A stretch of DNA of 64,000 nt, taken from positions 13,448,085-13,512,084 of the forward strand of contig JAKOON010000012.1 of NCBI GenBank assembly GCA_022577435.1, written 5' to 3'. Shown here one piece after another: positions 25,451 through 39,108 of this stretch. Made by a program: the position numbers and the translations under genes. The notes under the pieces were generated by a model. The model did not search any database. It had not been told where the DNA came from and worked only from the letters and a program-made list of their open reading frames with translations. Each line of letters opens with the position of its first letter. Within the stretch, counting starts at the first letter, position 1. Source of the DNA: Embiotoca jacksoni. Taxonomy: Eukaryota > Chordata > Actinopteri > Embiotocidae.

Positions 25451-26269
25451 ACCAAGAGTTTAAATCGTCTCATTATTGGAACACCATAGAGAAAACAGTA
25501 GCCTAATTATCATCATATCCTCTACCAAGGACGTCTCATGACAGCACACTCACACTCATCTGTTCAATTTACCTGTACAAACCACATCCTCCCCTCTTAC
25601 AAAGCCATTAGGCTCTAACAAGGGTCCTTAAACCCTCCCAGTCAAAACTGAGCAGGTTTAGTGTCCTCCCGAGACAGAGCCTCGTTAAAGCTGCGTCATA
25701 CGAGCCGCCAACACACACTGGCCTGTTTTCTGTGTGTTCTGTTTTGGCTGCCAGCAGTGCAATGACCCCAAATTGTTCTTATATACGATTTGATAACCAT
25801 GAACCCACCACTAACCAGCCAACCAATTACAAATGCACCTTCACAGTAACATACACAGTTCACACACATAGACACACCAAGAAAACAGACACAGAATTGA
25901 CATATGATTTATTATAAAAGCATGCATAGAAACATAGACCCAAGCAGCTCTATACTTAACATTCATGGGATTTTCATCCACTTGCTGAACGATGGCTGCT
26001 AATGTCCAATTTGCCCTCTCTAGCCAGAATGTATATGTTCTGGAAAAGGGACTGCAGTCACCTGGATTTTCAAAGGTCTCGCCGTAATTTTCACTTTTAT
26101 CTGAAACCTGAAGGTAAGCCTGCAAAAGCACGCATTATGTGGAGTTATTTCTTTCCTTACTGTAATGACCAGTTTTACTTCAAAATGATCAAGAGCATTT
26201 TATGTCCTTTACTTTTAGAGGGGCTGTTGCTACAAACCATTAATTCAACTTGACACCCAACAGAATTGA

Positions 26270-27960
26270 TTATATGCTATTTAAAATAAATCATTCCACC
26301 GTATCATCAAGAAGTGGCGTAGATTTCAAGCAACTGACAATTTGTCCAAGACTGGCTGCTCCAGCAAATTTAACCCAAGAGCAGTGTGTGTGTGTGATGC
26401 AAAAAGAAGTCTTAAAAGACCCCAAATTACATGACATTATCTGCAGGTATCTCTTGAAGCTGTTGGTGTCAAATTGCACATATTGTTTGGTAGGGACAGC
26501 AGTGGGGTCACAAAATAAAGTAAGACCTGCGAGTGGAAACATGTAGCTGCTGCAGTGATTGAGGGGAGTTCATCTAAAAGGACAGCACCTGAAAAAAGTG
26601 GTGAGATTCATAGGTCGATGCAAAAAAAGAATAGCATCCCAAAAACAGTGTGTCTGCTACTGACTGCTACTACACTCTGTTCTGCAATTCTTTTATACTA
26701 TTTGATATTTGCTTGGATTTCTACATCTGATTAGGATGATTTATTCAGTTAGCCATGTTAAGGTGGTGAAAATGACATTCAGGTTTGATTGCGGAAAGGC
26801 AAGCTACACTCTTGAATCCTGCCGCCTGCCACATCCCGGCATCATTTCAGCAGCTGCAGGGCTCCATAACTGACCGCGAGAGTGAGTCCAGCCCTTTCCT
26901 CTGCGCGCCTGGGGTGGTAACGTGATGGTGAGACATCACTGACGAAATATTGAGTGGAATTTAATTTTACATTTGGGTTGACTTGTATCTTTTACATTTG
27001 AAAGGTGCTTATGGAATAGTTACGGTCACTAGCATAAATTACACTTCTGGTTTAAATGTTTATGATAAAGTGGATCAATGTAAAATGTGATATGAAGTGA
27101 AATTAAATGTGTGAGAGGCATTACAGTAAGTATAACAATGACTTTCGCATTTCATTTCTACAATCTGGCTTTAATTCACCACCTCACTATCTGTGTTGCC
27201 AATTTCCCCCCATCTCCAAAATGTCCGTATGCATGGCTCAGAGTTTCTGTACAGATGTGCGCATTCTTCCGTCAAATAGATTTTTTTGTAAATCCCGACT
27301 TATGTGTGGCGAGTGGTGTACACATTATTCAGGCCCACACAAAGGTTGTAAATGAGACTCCAGGCCTTTTGTGATAATGTGCTCTGGACACACAAAACTG
27401 AGTTGTTCTGCCACAGTAACAGTAGACATGATTTGTATAAAACAAGGACAACTTTTCAGGAGAGAACTGTGAAGCACGGTGGTGGAAATGTTATGATATG
27501 GGATTGCTTCGCTGCCTCAGTAACTTGGCACATTGCAGTCATTGACTCAACTATGAATTCTGCATCATATCAAAGAGTGCTTGAAGATAATATGAGGTCA
27601 CCCGTCTGAAAGTTGAAGTTGAACCAGAAGTGGACCTTTTGACAGGAAAATTATTCTAAGCATATGAACAAATCCACCAAGGAATAGTTCAGTAGGAAGA
27701 AATGGAGGATTTTGGAGTCAGTCAAAGCCTGGATTTGAATCCCATTGATATGTTGCAGAGGGATTTAAACGTGCAGTAAATGTAGGAAAACTTTCAAATA
27801 TCTTGCAACTGTATGAACTTCCGAGTGAAAAAAAAATGTTCACTAAGCTGATGTCCCAGACTGGTGGACAATTAGGCAAACACCTAAAATAAGTTATTGC
27901 TGCTTAAGGGAAGCTTCGAAAGCCGAAGGCGCAATTAATTTTCCACAGAAGAATATTACA
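26270..27960 (+). mobile_element. Tc1/mariner-type transposon remnant, copy 2, interrupted
   Basis: The N-terminal transposase segment at about 26295-26485 (STVSSIIKKWRRFQATDNL-like in one frame, then KDPKLHDIICRYLLKLLVSN) is separated by about 860 bp of unrelated sequence from the catalytic core at 27352-27609 (NVLWTHKTELF, VKHGGGNVMIWDCFAAS, STMNSASYQRVLEDN). C-terminal pieces follow in other frames up to about 27900. The WTHKTE stretch stands where Tc1 enzymes have WSDETK, so the first catalytic Asp reads as His. Stops and shifts make it non-functional. Confidence 0.75.
26500..27350. other. Sequence interrupting the Tc1-like copy
   Basis: A functional transposase needs only about 150 bp between the two flanking coding segments, but about 850 bp are present. 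The right part (27300-27365, ending with an atgagactccagg-like stretch) resembles the terminus of another fish DNA element, but I could not find matching ends or a target duplication. Confidence 0.4.
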
Positions 27961-28119
27961 TCTATTTATATTTCAGTTTAATAAATTAATGAATTAAAAA
28001 GAACATTTTCCTTTATTACTAAAATATACCCCGTAACTGTAGGCATTGCACAACAGTTTGATCAAGAAATGATCAAAATGTAGTCACTTTTTTTCTGATT
28101 TATATTATTTTTATCAGTT

Positions 28120-28144
28120 AAAAAAAAAAAAAAAAAAAAAAAAA
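28120..28144 (+). repeat. Poly(A) run
   Basis: 25 consecutive A, about 150 bp beyond the Tc1-like remnant. Confidence 0.85.
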
Positions 28145-29884
28145 TTCTGTTTTTAAATCAACAAAAAGAAGTGGCCCACAAGAACTCAGTAAGGAGACTT
28201 TTTAGGAGGAAGAGGCAGAATATAGATGTGTGACTAAAATAAATAAAAAAGACAAGTGAGGAGGTCGAGTCGACAGACTGAAAGGCACAGCAAGAGAAAA
28301 AGCTTCATTGGTTTTCAGTGGGCATGTGCAGACTCAGACATACTAAAAGGTTACAGCATTTGATTTGTGATATTCGACTCTAAAGGCTCTCTCTCTCTGT
28401 CTGAAAGAGCAGTTTGGTTACTGCTGTCCACAAAGTTTGATCGATGGCTGAATTATGCCATCGGATTGTGAATCTAGCCGACTCTGCTGTCTGCCCAATG
28501 ATAAACAACAAACATGCCTGGCCACCAATAACAATGAGAGATGTGAGGACTGAGTGGCCAATCAGAAAATAGATGTAATAGTGTCCCCATAAAACAGGGA
28601 CATTTCAGTCAGCCTCCCACACTACCATTAATATACCTCACTCATATGTATTCCTCAGAGTGTGTAGAATAAGATTTTAAATGCAGCACCACCCTATTCT
28701 TCCTCCAGCCCTCCTTTCCTTCTAGCCTTTTATTTCCTTCCTGTACTTCCTTCCTTCTCCCTGATCACTGTGCAGTCCTCCCTCTCAGAGTTCAGACTGC
28801 CCACTCCATATTCACTCCATCTCTCTCGATCCTCCCTTGCTACAGTTTGGGCTTCCCACTCCCTCCCTCTATCAATCTCTCTGTGCACCCTCCCTCGCTC
28901 CGGCAGCAGCCCACTCAAAGGCTAATTCCACAGAGGCACAGAATGTGAAGATAGGCATTTTATAGTGTTTTCCAGTTATCTCTGTCCTTATAGAGCTGTT
29001 CTCAGCCTAGCTCCATCAAACCAAGCACCACCCCCACTCTCCAGCTGCCTACTCTATTCCTCCTCTGTTCAAGGCAATATTTCCCTCATCCCTCTTTGTT
29101 TTCCGTCCTCTCTGGGGTAATGCTGGGGTGATACTGAATCTGAACGGCTTAATAACTAAATGAAATGCATTCACCAGTTGAAAGACACTTTACTGTGACA
29201 AAATGCTATAACACAATACCTTATTTTCTCCTAATTTATATAATTTTAAATGTTATTGTAGTAGCTGATTTGTATTGTTTAAGTATGAAGCTCTGAAAAA
29301 GTAATACTTTCATTCACTATCAAACAGATGCTGTATCTATTCTCCAACCTGTTTTTCTTCTGAGAACTACTTTGACAAAATGAGGGTGTCTGGGAGCTAT
29401 TCACGTTTAGTAACATCTGTTCACAAAGCTGAGCTCCACCCAAACCAGCTGAATGAGATTTTGTTTTTGATGTGAACAATAACAAATCCATACACACACA
29501 AAAAAACACACATTTTGTATCAAAACAGCTTAAATTCAACAGCATGTGCATTTTATTTTCTGTATGGTTTTAATTTGAAAAGTTGCAGCATTTGGCCAGC
29601 CAGTGGTATAACTTTGACTTCTCACTCACTCATTGACAGACACTTGCTTTATAGCTCTGGGCCTGCTGTTGTGGTCCAGCCAAAAATACTGGCCCGGTGC
29701 AAAGCAGACACAGGTGGAGGAGAGCGAGGGGAGATTGTCCACTCGTTACTTGATCGTTGATAGTGTCGTTCTCTCAGACAGGTTAAAATATAAATAATAA
29801 AAAAATGCTGAAATGGATCGCCAAATATACTTGGGAGGCCCACATGTGTGGATAACACTGCATGTTGTTCAAACTGTCAATGAG

Positions 29885-29942
29885 CTACTCAGAAATGGGT
29901 AACGAGCTACTGGTAGCTGGCGAGCGACTTGTTGAAGACCCC
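29885..29942. mobile_element. Terminus of a hAT-type element
   Basis: Ends gagctactggtagctggc, gagcgacttgttgaagacccctg. The terminal TTGAAGACCCCTG is identical to the right terminus of the MITE at 3219-3647. I could not find the left end, so the element may be truncated or extend leftward. Confidence 0.5.
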
Positions 29943-30353
29943 TGATCTAGAACCTATCCTTTACTTACTTTGGGTATCTTTATGCACATGTTTGGTCAAA
30001 CTAATGTTAAATCAATTTTCACATACTATGTTATTTTGCTATTAGCTGACAGAATTTTTAGGGAGACAACTTTTTTTTTTTTAACATGACCAGTACTTAG
30101 ATATGTGTTTAATTACATTTAATAAATCTTTACTTTGAGCAAATACCTAAAATAACAAAATGAACTGTTGTACTGTGTGTACTTATATCTTATTCATTCA
30201 TGACCTCTTTATTACATTATGGTCAATATGCCAGTTCACTGGTGTAGTACTGACTGAATCTGTAAAGACCTGATGGAGATCCATCTTGTATTTTTTGTAT
30301 TTCATAAAAAAAAAATCCCTCACAGTAAGAAGTTTTCAACACCTTTCCCACTG

Positions 30354-30381
30354 AAAAAAAAAAAAAAAAAAAAAAAAAAAA
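30354..30381 (+). repeat. Poly(A) run
   Basis: 28 consecutive A, followed by agaagcttgaaagcttgaaa. Confidence 0.85.
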
Positions 30382-30629
30382 GAAGCTTGAAAGCTTGAAA
30401 TACAGCTTTAAAGCTCTCGGGATGTTTTCTCCCAGAGCACAGCCATCACCACTTAACCACCACCTAGTTTTCTCTTTGCTCTATTTCTACTGTCATCTTT
30501 GATGCAACTGCAGAATTCATAGTGTGTTAATTGCCGTTGCCCACAGAGATTACTGCACATCATAGCCAGATAGGAATATAAAGCTAAAACTCAGTTACTT
30601 AAATTAACAACTAGGGACCTTTGAATAAA

Positions 30630-31165
30630 ACTAGAATGGCAGTCAGACCTCCGCCAAAGCCAATAGTCCATTCTTCTATAATATGCAAATCTGCAACTGC
30701 AACCACTATATATGTCTGGATATGTTTCCAAAACTGTTATAATGATAAAAAAAATATATACTATTGCCAAGCAAAAGTCTCACATCCAAGCTGCTGCATC
30801 GGTTCTGGTTCTCCCCTCCGAAACATCTGTCCCGAGTGCTCCACAATGATTGCTAGCAGTTTTAAATTTGAGTAAGTATAGGTGTATCCCAAGGGATTAT
30901 TAGTACCAATGAATGTGCGTTGTGATACAGAATCACTTTTTTTTTTTTTAGAATGGGTGATGTTTTGTTGCTACTGAATTTTACATTTAGTGATACTTTA
31001 TCTGGCAATGTCATTGAAAATGAAAAATATTTTGTGGATTTAATGGTGTCTACCTTTGCCCACGCTTCATCCCTCTACCAAGTTTCATGAAAATCATTTT
31101 TTTCTGTAATCCTGCTAACAAACAAACAAGAAAACACCCGCACATAAACCATAACCCTGGTGGAG
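30630..31165. repeat. Probable interspersed DNA-type repeat
   Basis: The left part has cagacctccgccaaagccaa. The right part has ccaagtttcatgaaaatc and tctgtaatcctgctaacaaacaaacaag. Both blocks are common in fish interspersed repeats, where they occur at opposite ends of a non-autonomous element. Exact ends are not visible. Confidence 0.4.
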
Positions 31166-32059
31166 CAGTCACATGTTTTCAGTAGGTTTTAGGTAAGCCT
31201 TTTCTAAGAAACATGCTCTGGTGCACATCATGCAATGCATTTTAATGGAACACGCCAAAAATGTTGTCAGTATAGGAAAAAAATTCCATATTTAAAAGTA
31301 TTCACAATGTCCTCTGTGACCTTATTGGAGTCTGTTAGTGTGACTGTTCTTAGTTTGTTCATCAGCCTTTTCTTTCCTGTCTCGTCTGCCATCTCAGAAG
31401 AGGCAGGAGACCAGATTCACGTACTGAAATTATTCTTTTTAATGAACTTGTGGCATTAAGTATTTATGAGTCGGGACCCTTTGGATGGATGGCTTTTGGC
31501 TGCATGTCACTTAAGTTACATTATGCCGCTCTGGGCTGTACACACAACAAGTTTTGTCCAAACTACAAACTGATATCCTGCAGCAGTAGAGAAGCACTGC
31601 AGACAGGAGGCAGAATCATTTGCCAGGAGCAGAAACTGAATCACTAATGTTTTATTTTTTTTTCTCTAAACAGTATATACCATTTTGCATTATACAACTG
31701 GAATATTGATGTTATGAAAGAGAAATATTGGAACTTTTGGTGCTTAATTGGGCCACTTATTGAGATTTTAATGGCAGTTGCAGCCTTGTATCACTTATTG
31801 TTGTTCATATGCAATCCCTGTTAAAGGTATATGACACAAGGAAGTAAAGCAGTAAAATAGAGAAACTGTCAGGCGTCACAAGAAATGATCAGGACTACTG
31901 TAATAATGAGAAATATTTTTTTCATTAGCAATGCGACAGAGGCACATTAATCACCCAAACACCTATATTCATTTTCATTATCGTCTCCATCTCCTTACGT
32001 CTCACGCTCTCTCTTCTTCCCATCCGTCCATCTTTTTCTTTTCTCACTTATCCACTTAA

Positions 32060-32277
32060 CCCTCGTGTTGTCCTCGGGTCAAAATGACCCGCAGCTGTGT
32101 TCAACCAAGTTCTATTTTATTTCTATATTTTTATATTTTTTGGGATCATTGGTCATCATTCTTTAAAGAAACCCTCACAGCCTCCTTGTCACCAATGATC
32201 CCAACAAAATATGAAAATAAAATAGAACTTGGTTGAACACAGCTGCGGGTCATTTTGACCCGAGGACAACACAAGGG
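32060..32277. mobile_element. Palindromic piggyBac-type MITE, copy 1
   Basis: A 218-bp foldback. Both arms contain tgttgtcctcgggtcaaaat and gacccgcagctgtgttcaac in inverted orientation, about 90 bp each, around a centre that is itself partly palindromic (gggatcattggt...accaatgatccc). It is flanked by TTAA on both sides (32056-32059 and 32278-32281), the piggyBac target duplication, with CCCT/AGGG termini. There is no coding capacity. A near-identical copy with inverted centre lies at 41572-41788. Confidence 0.85.
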
Positions 32278-34405
32278 TTAACTCCTCCATCTCTCTCCCT
32301 CCCATCGCCCTCCAAACACACACTATCATAAAAAAAGACACATGGACATCACATGCACACAGAGCACAGGGCTGGTAATGCAGGGTTAATATGATTGGAG
32401 AGCAGCTGATGGTTGTGCACATTCAGGCCAGATTACATTTAATTCGATTGGGTTTCACTCACTGGGATCCCTAACGCTCCTCTCAACCACTCTGTCCTTC
32501 TTCTCCTCATTGTCCTCCTCCTGCTTTTGTTGGACCTGAGGTGGTCAGGCCTCACAAAGAGACACGGTGCTCACAAAGAGGGGTACAGTGTGTGCGGACA
32601 CATACATTCAGCTTTTATTTTAAACTTTGAAAGCACATGCGTCCTTCGTCACTCCGTTGTCCTCCACTTTTAAACCAAATATGATTCATTATCTGTATTT
32701 TGCAAGGTCACCCCTGCCTTGAACCAGACACAAACATGCAGCAGATGTGAAAGACAAGAACATTAGAGGTACTCAAATGTCTAATATAAGATTTTAAAAT
32801 AGATTAAAATGTGTTTTTATGTCTGCATGCTGATCTACTGTAAAACAATAATGCTGAAAATTGTTATCATGTTGCATTAAATTAACCAGAAAGGTAATAT
32901 ATTATATTGTGGCAGCCTCATTTTACATCTCTTTCTCTCTCTTGACATCTCTCTTTGGCGATCTCTTTCTAAAGACAGAACGTATTTCCTCAACACCCTT
33001 ACAGAAAAAAAAAAACACAAGTTTCCCATGTTTTCCACACGGGCAAAATATTTCGCATGTGCACAAATGTGTGCGTACGGTCAGATGAGTTTTTGCACAT
33101 AAAATATGTCTTTTTTTTTTTTTGTCAGGGCAATTCAGACGCAAAATACTTCTGAATTCTACTACAAACGATATAGTAACATAGTAAGTCATTTTTTTTA
33201 AAGAAATTCTTTCAAAGTCCAACTGAAATGAAATCTGTAGCACTAAATATATATATTCACTGTGTTCCCTCCATTGCTTCATTAATGAGTACACTGTGAA
33301 CCCATGAAAGACAGATGCTGGCTGCATGCTCTTTGTAAAATGAGAGATGAGCACAATGAGTGTTCAGGGGGCTTGAAAATGCCACAAGTGACATAACAAC
33401 AAAAATAATGCCTCATGGGAATCATTGCTTATAATCATATGCTTTTTTTCCCCAGCTTCCTTAAGCTAGGGAAACTCTCTTTTTCTTTCTGAGTGTAAGC
33501 TAGTCAGACTAGCTTGTTAGCTTCAACTTTCTGCGTGGAATTCAAATGTGACGGCACAGGGGTTCAAATCTCCCAAATCTGAAATGTTGACAGCTTGAAT
33601 TGGTAGCAACTGACAGGCAGCGATGTGTGGTTTTGTTTAACGTGAGAAGAACATCTTGTCTCAACATTTGCACGTTATGCAGTATGACATTCAGAGGCGC
33701 TCCACAAGAGCTGATGGCAAGTGTTCTGGCAACACCAAAAATGGGTTTATTCTCTTTTGAAAAATCTAAAAAGTTATCACCATCACATGCAGTGTTATTA
33801 CAATTTATATCTCCTTACACAAAAAGAGAGAATCCTAATTCAGGTTAGCTTTTACAGTTTTTTCAAGTTTGTCAATGTTAGTGTGGGGCTTAGCGATGCA
33901 TCCTATCTGCCATTGTTGTGTACTATTCTAATCTAATGTACATAGTTTATTTGGTTAATGGACGTCTGAGATTAGTAATTTCAGATTTCACAAGCAGTCA
34001 CTACACTACAGCACTATTACTCCTTCTTTTTTAAAAATGAGGCTTTTCTGTCACAGAGTTTGCTTTAGAGATCAGAGAGCTCTGAAATCCCCCATCAGAT
34101 GCTGGCGCGTGAAAAGATGAAGGTGTATTATATCTGGCTGAGAAAGGCAGATCGAGGAAAAACAGCAACAGCAACAAAAATAATACATACAAAAACAAAA
34201 AGGAAAGACATGCATTTGAAAAATCAGGTGAAAGAAGAAGAAAAAGTGGTGAAAAAAGAAGGTGACATGGTTTCCAGAGAGGAGTAGATGAGAGACTGAT
34301 AGATAAGCAGAAAGCAGGGTGAGAAAGAGAGAAATGCTCATGTCTTCCTGTGTATGTGTTTTTGTCTGCGCACATCTTTATTTTATGTCTCAGTCGGCAC
34401 CGGTG

Positions 34406-34407
<2 letters not shown>

Positions 34408-34470
<63 letters not shown>
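34408..34470. repeat. (CA)n microsatellite
   Basis: About 62 bp of pure CA. Confidence 0.97.
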
Positions 34471-34472
<2 letters not shown>

Positions 34473-34586
34473 CACATATACATATACACACAGGCAAGAA
34501 AGCTTGAGCAAACTGTTTACAAAGTGAGGATATAAAGTGCAGGGAACATCCGGTTTCTGGCTTTTATCACACATGCATACATCTGA

Positions 34587-34662
34587 AGAAAGGGAGGAAG
34601 GATGAAAGAAGGAAGGAAGGAAGGAAGGAAGAAATAAATAAAGAAAGAAAGAAAGAAAGAGC
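34587..34662. repeat. (GGAA)n/(GAAA)n purine tract
   Basis: GGAA units (about six) followed by AAGA units in an almost uninterrupted purine stretch. Confidence 0.9.
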
Positions 34663-34748
34663 TGATAAATGACAGTCATGCATTGTAGTTGACTTTATGA
34701 GTGTGTGTTTTCATCACACACAGCTTTCTTCTCTCAACCTGCACAGAC

Positions 34749-34776
34749 CCCACCACCACCACCACCACCACCACCT
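34749..34776. repeat. (CAC)n trinucleotide repeat
   Basis: About eight CAC/ACC units within a C-rich pyrimidine stretch. Confidence 0.85.
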
Positions 34777-35150
34777 CCCCCACTCCACCCCCTCCTCTCT
34801 CTACCCTTCACTCTCTGTCCTCACTCAACCCTGTAACTAATGACTCTGGAGGAGGCATTGCAGCACCTGCTGCAGACAAACACACACATACACAGCTAAA
34901 CCCATACACAGAGAGAGAAGGTGAGGGGAAAAAAGAGGAGATTGCAGGTGGGGGTCAGATAAACTAGGCCAAAAAAAAGAGGGAAGAGGGGAAAGTAAAA
35001 AAGAAAAGAGAGATAGAGGGGTGGAGGGAAAGACAGGAGGTGCCAAGGACAAAGTGGAGGGCAGAAGAAGAACGGGAGGAGGTGTGAAGTGTCACTGCCA
35101 GTGGTACCATCACTCTAATTAGCATAGTGACCTTGGTCCTGTGTTATTGT

Positions 35151-35151
<1 letters not shown>

Positions 35152-35226
<75 letters not shown>

Positions 35227-35250
35227 ACACACACAGACACACACACACAG
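35152..35250. repeat. (CA)n microsatellite
   Basis: About 99 bp of CA with two GA interruptions near the right end. Confidence 0.97.
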
Positions 35251-37947
35251 GGCTCACAAGCATAGTAGAGTCAGTGCTTTTGGGTTTGCAAGATAAAGTA
35301 ATGACCTGATATGAATTTGAATGCACAATATTTTTACATCCCTGAATATCTTTTATCCATGTTTGTTTTTAACAAGACTCCACATACATTTCACATACAT
35401 TTCACATGCACGCACACGCACACACATACAAACCGTTTTGTTCTTCGGCCAGTGCAGCAGATAAGCAGAGAAAATAGAGAGAGAACAGAAAATCTAAAAA
35501 GAAACTCAGAGAAGGACACACACAGCCTCATAATTCATCACACACACGTGGAACATGCATTACAAAGACGATGCACAGGAGACATCAGGCGAACTGTATC
35601 ATTGTTGTAAAAGAAGGGGTTCAAGTGTGAGGATGGCTAAAAGGGTTAAATATGGATTCAACAGAAATACATGCTGAAAACAAGAGAAAGTGAGACTGAG
35701 ACAGAGAAACTAACTGTGAGCGAGAAAGAGAGAAGGGGAGTACAGCTGTAGCAGTAATAATCTCTCCGGTCAACAGTAATTACCAAGAAGACTGAGGAAG
35801 TGAGTACAGGACACACATATTCACAGTTTGTTCTCTCATCTTGGTTTGCTATGTTCTCCTCTTGTTTGTTTATCTCACAACCAAAACACGCACCTGCCAC
35901 AAAGAAGACGTCAGCACGAGCTACAGGGTTTAATGGATAAAGGTTGCTCACAGTAAACACAGTTAAATACACACCAGTAGTCTAATCTGGCTTCAACTGT
36001 GCTCTAATTAATTCATGGGTAATGTCAGGAAGTTGCTCTAATCGTGTTTAACTTTGAGGTTGGCAGACCAGTTTCCAGACTGCTTACACTACAAGATATA
36101 CAGCCGCTTTTCTTTTTGGTATTTTAAGGTATTCTAAACTTCTTACCCTGAATTTATCCTCCCAGGCAGCACAAACACCCCCTACATCCTGATCTGCGAT
36201 GCAGCACGGTGCTTCCTGTGTTTGGTTTTGCTGATGACCATTAAATCCTTTCTGTCCTGTGTTTCTGTTCATTTTAACCCTATCTTACATTTCTGATTTA
36301 TTTTCTTTGCGCACCAAATGCTTCTTCCCTGACCAATTTTTCGGACATCTTTTATTTTTCGGTCTGATTAAGTCATTATGGTTTGGGTTTTAAACAAACA
36401 TGTAGATGATACTATGGCTGCGAGATTCAAGATGGAAGTGGTCACATTAAGAGGTGATACTTTTAATCTCCTGTGGGTCTAAATGTTTTTGTGGAAACAG
36501 TTTTAATTTAAGGTCATACATATTTATGTGTATTATTTTATGTATTTTAAATTTAATGTCAACACTTACTCTACAGAATTGTTTTTCTCACCTGTTGTAA
36601 CTTTACTCAAATCCATCTTTTAAATCCCCTTGCATGAAAATATTTCTATTACTTGTCTCTCAATTTGAGATAATACATCCTCTTTTCGGAAAAAGCTAGA
36701 CAAATCCCAGATCCCAACTCTTATCTGTGGATCAATGATGATATTTGCTTTTTTTTATGTATAAATTCAAATATCTACCGAGCTCTGGGTCCATTCCACT
36801 CACAGGTTGAAGATGTGAGAGCTAAATAAGAGCTGAATTTGAAACATTGAGGAAACAGTTTCCCCTGCTCTCTCTCTGCTATTTGACCTTCCACAGATGT
36901 TTTAATTTTGTTGTCGACCATGTTAAGAATATATCTTCTGCTAAAATCTCTGCAACAGGTCAGGGTGATTGGAGGGACTACTGGTTGTGTCCTGTGTGAA
37001 ACCAAAAGTCAACGATGTGCCTCCTGGATGAAGCTGTAAGACACACGTGTTTACTTTCCTTTATTTTACATATTTGCTGCAAATACACTAAAGTTATGCA
37101 GGTTTTAGCACTTTGTTAGAGGTAAGCATCAGCTTCAGGCAGTATCATCCATTATTACCACACCAGGTATTGCTGATATTATCATTAAAATATGATCTGA
37201 TTTATTTACATTTTTAAATACTAATTGTCTAATAATAATAAGTCAGATAAGTCAGATAAGTGGATAAGTCAGATATTCAATGTGAGCACAACTTCTTGGC
37301 TGAGTATATATTAATAAATTAGATGCTGTGAAAATGTTCACATACTGCATTCACTGTGTTTGACCTTGCTCAGTCCAGTGGTGACGTTCAGTGTCAGATC
37401 AGTGCAGCTTTATCTCCAAACCTCCCTCCCTCCCAACCATCATCTCTTTTCCAAAAAAAATGAATCACTTCCTTTTCCTCCCTCTGCTGCCACCTTACAG
37501 CTGGTTTTGGTCAGAAAGCTCTCAACTATTTTGTAGGTTAGATTGAAGAACAAAAGATTTTTGTCGCAGCTAACCTACAAGCTCTCAGTGAACTCTGAAG
37601 AGTTCAATCATGTGGCCCCTTTGTCACTCCTTGTCTAATTGAAACCAATATTTTGTCAGACAACAATTAAGCTGCTCACCTCATCAAATGTTAGATGCTG
37701 GAAATCCTACATCAATCTTTTTCAGACTGACTTTTTCAGTGCACAGTGCTTCTGGAAAGTTAGGTGAGACATCAGCAGCCTTCCGCATAATTATTTCATG
37801 AAACGGTAAGAAGTCTGTGTAATTTCAGTCTGAATTGACTCTTTGCCCTCCATTCCTTTTCTCCGGAAAACTCCCATCTCCGAGGACTCGGGGGTTCTTC
37901 CCTCTGTAATAGCAGCTAAACACATTGACGCTGGTCCTCCAAACGCC

Positions 37948-37983
37948 ACCACCCTCCCTCCCCCTCCGCCCCTCCACCCCCCA
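37948..37983 (-). other. G-quadruplex-like motif on the transcript strand
   Basis: The minus strand has GGGGGG, GGGG, GGGGG, GGG and GGG runs separated by 1-6 bases, which fits the G3+N1-7 quadruplex pattern. Whether it folds is not shown. Confidence 0.55.
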
Positions 37984-39108
37984 GCAATTAGGAACAAAAT
38001 AAAAGATGGAAGCCTAATGAAAAGAGGTTTAATAGAAGAGCAAGGCAAAGGTGGCTCAGACGCTTGCTGCTGTTTAATTCAATGGGATGCTCCTGGTGCC
38101 TGAACACTGGCCCATTTTAATTGCGCTCCTCTCTCATTTATAAGTATGCAGCGATACAGATTTAATGAATCTGAAAACAAGGCAGGCTATTCAGTGTCTT
38201 TCTGTCTTTCTCTCACAGGCATAGAGGGATAATGTGATTGTGCTGGTTGGACCCACGTGTTGTAGCTCAGCATTGTTGTCCACGAATGCTAACTACACAG
38301 ACACACACACACACACACACTGCAGAGTAACCTGCGTATTTTCTTTAAGAGAAGAGAACGACAGGTGTATGTGAGATGTGATGCATGCTAATGAATGTAA
38401 ATTTGATTTAACTCTCACACTCCCTCTTTTCTGTGGTCACACAATGTCATTTGTGCATAAACACACATTTACTAGCACAAACACAAAGGATTTTTGGACA
38501 CAAAATAGAAACCAATACAAGAAGAATAAATATAAGCATACAAAAAAGGACAGGAAGGGTACAGGTGTGCACTTATGATGAACACAAAGGAGTCCTCATG
38601 AATGTTTGTGACTGTTGTCATTTAGTGCTATCCAGTCAATTATGTCATTTTTAATGCAAATTGAGTGACATTATTTGGGATGTTTTCACTGTCATATCCC
38701 TAGCATCATCTGCTCCATGCTTTCTACTATCTTTCCAAGGAGCCGATCAATAATCTCATCATGACCATTGTCATTAGTCAATAACTCTATCATGGACTCA
38801 ATCAATATTATCACCATTGACTCAATCAGAGCTGCACCTATCAGTCTCACATGAATCAATGCAACAGTGTGACTTACATCTAGTGGTCCTTATAAGGATT
38901 TTTTTATCTTCCCACTGTTGCCCCCCCCCCCAAAAAAAAAAAAAAGACACAAACAACAAAAAAACAACATTCCTCAGCATCAGGTTCCTTCAGGGTTTAC
39001 GACACCACAAGAAAGCCAAACACCTCAACAACAACACTAAAAGACAACAAGAACAACAAAAACAACTTGTTAATCAGACCAGAGAGTGCAGGGTGGGTTG
39101 AAGCTTAC

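Larger units (their letters stand above)
11584..39108 (-). other. rbms3: rbms3 intron of 27.5 kb between RRM1 and RRM2
   Basis: No coding exon was recognised. It contains a mariner remnant, a pyrimidine-rich duplicated segment, a LINE-tail repeat, an interrupted Tc1-like copy, a hAT end, a palindromic MITE and microsatellites, all listed separately. Remaining stretches over 300 bp (11600-13890, 14570-16100, 16600-17620, 17670-19320, 19390-20010, 20060-21125, 21545-25390, 25450-26260, 28145-29070, 29165-29890, 31165-32050, 32285-34405, 35255-37940, 37985-39105) show only AT-rich or CT-rich intronic sequence with stops in all frames at usual density. Confidence 0.85.

Noticed and set aside
28730..28918. 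Minus-strand Arg/Glu-rich open frame
   Set aside because: Translation of a CT-rich stretch with no domain. Similar GA/CT frames at 34837-35052 and 48315-48771 were rejected for the same reason.
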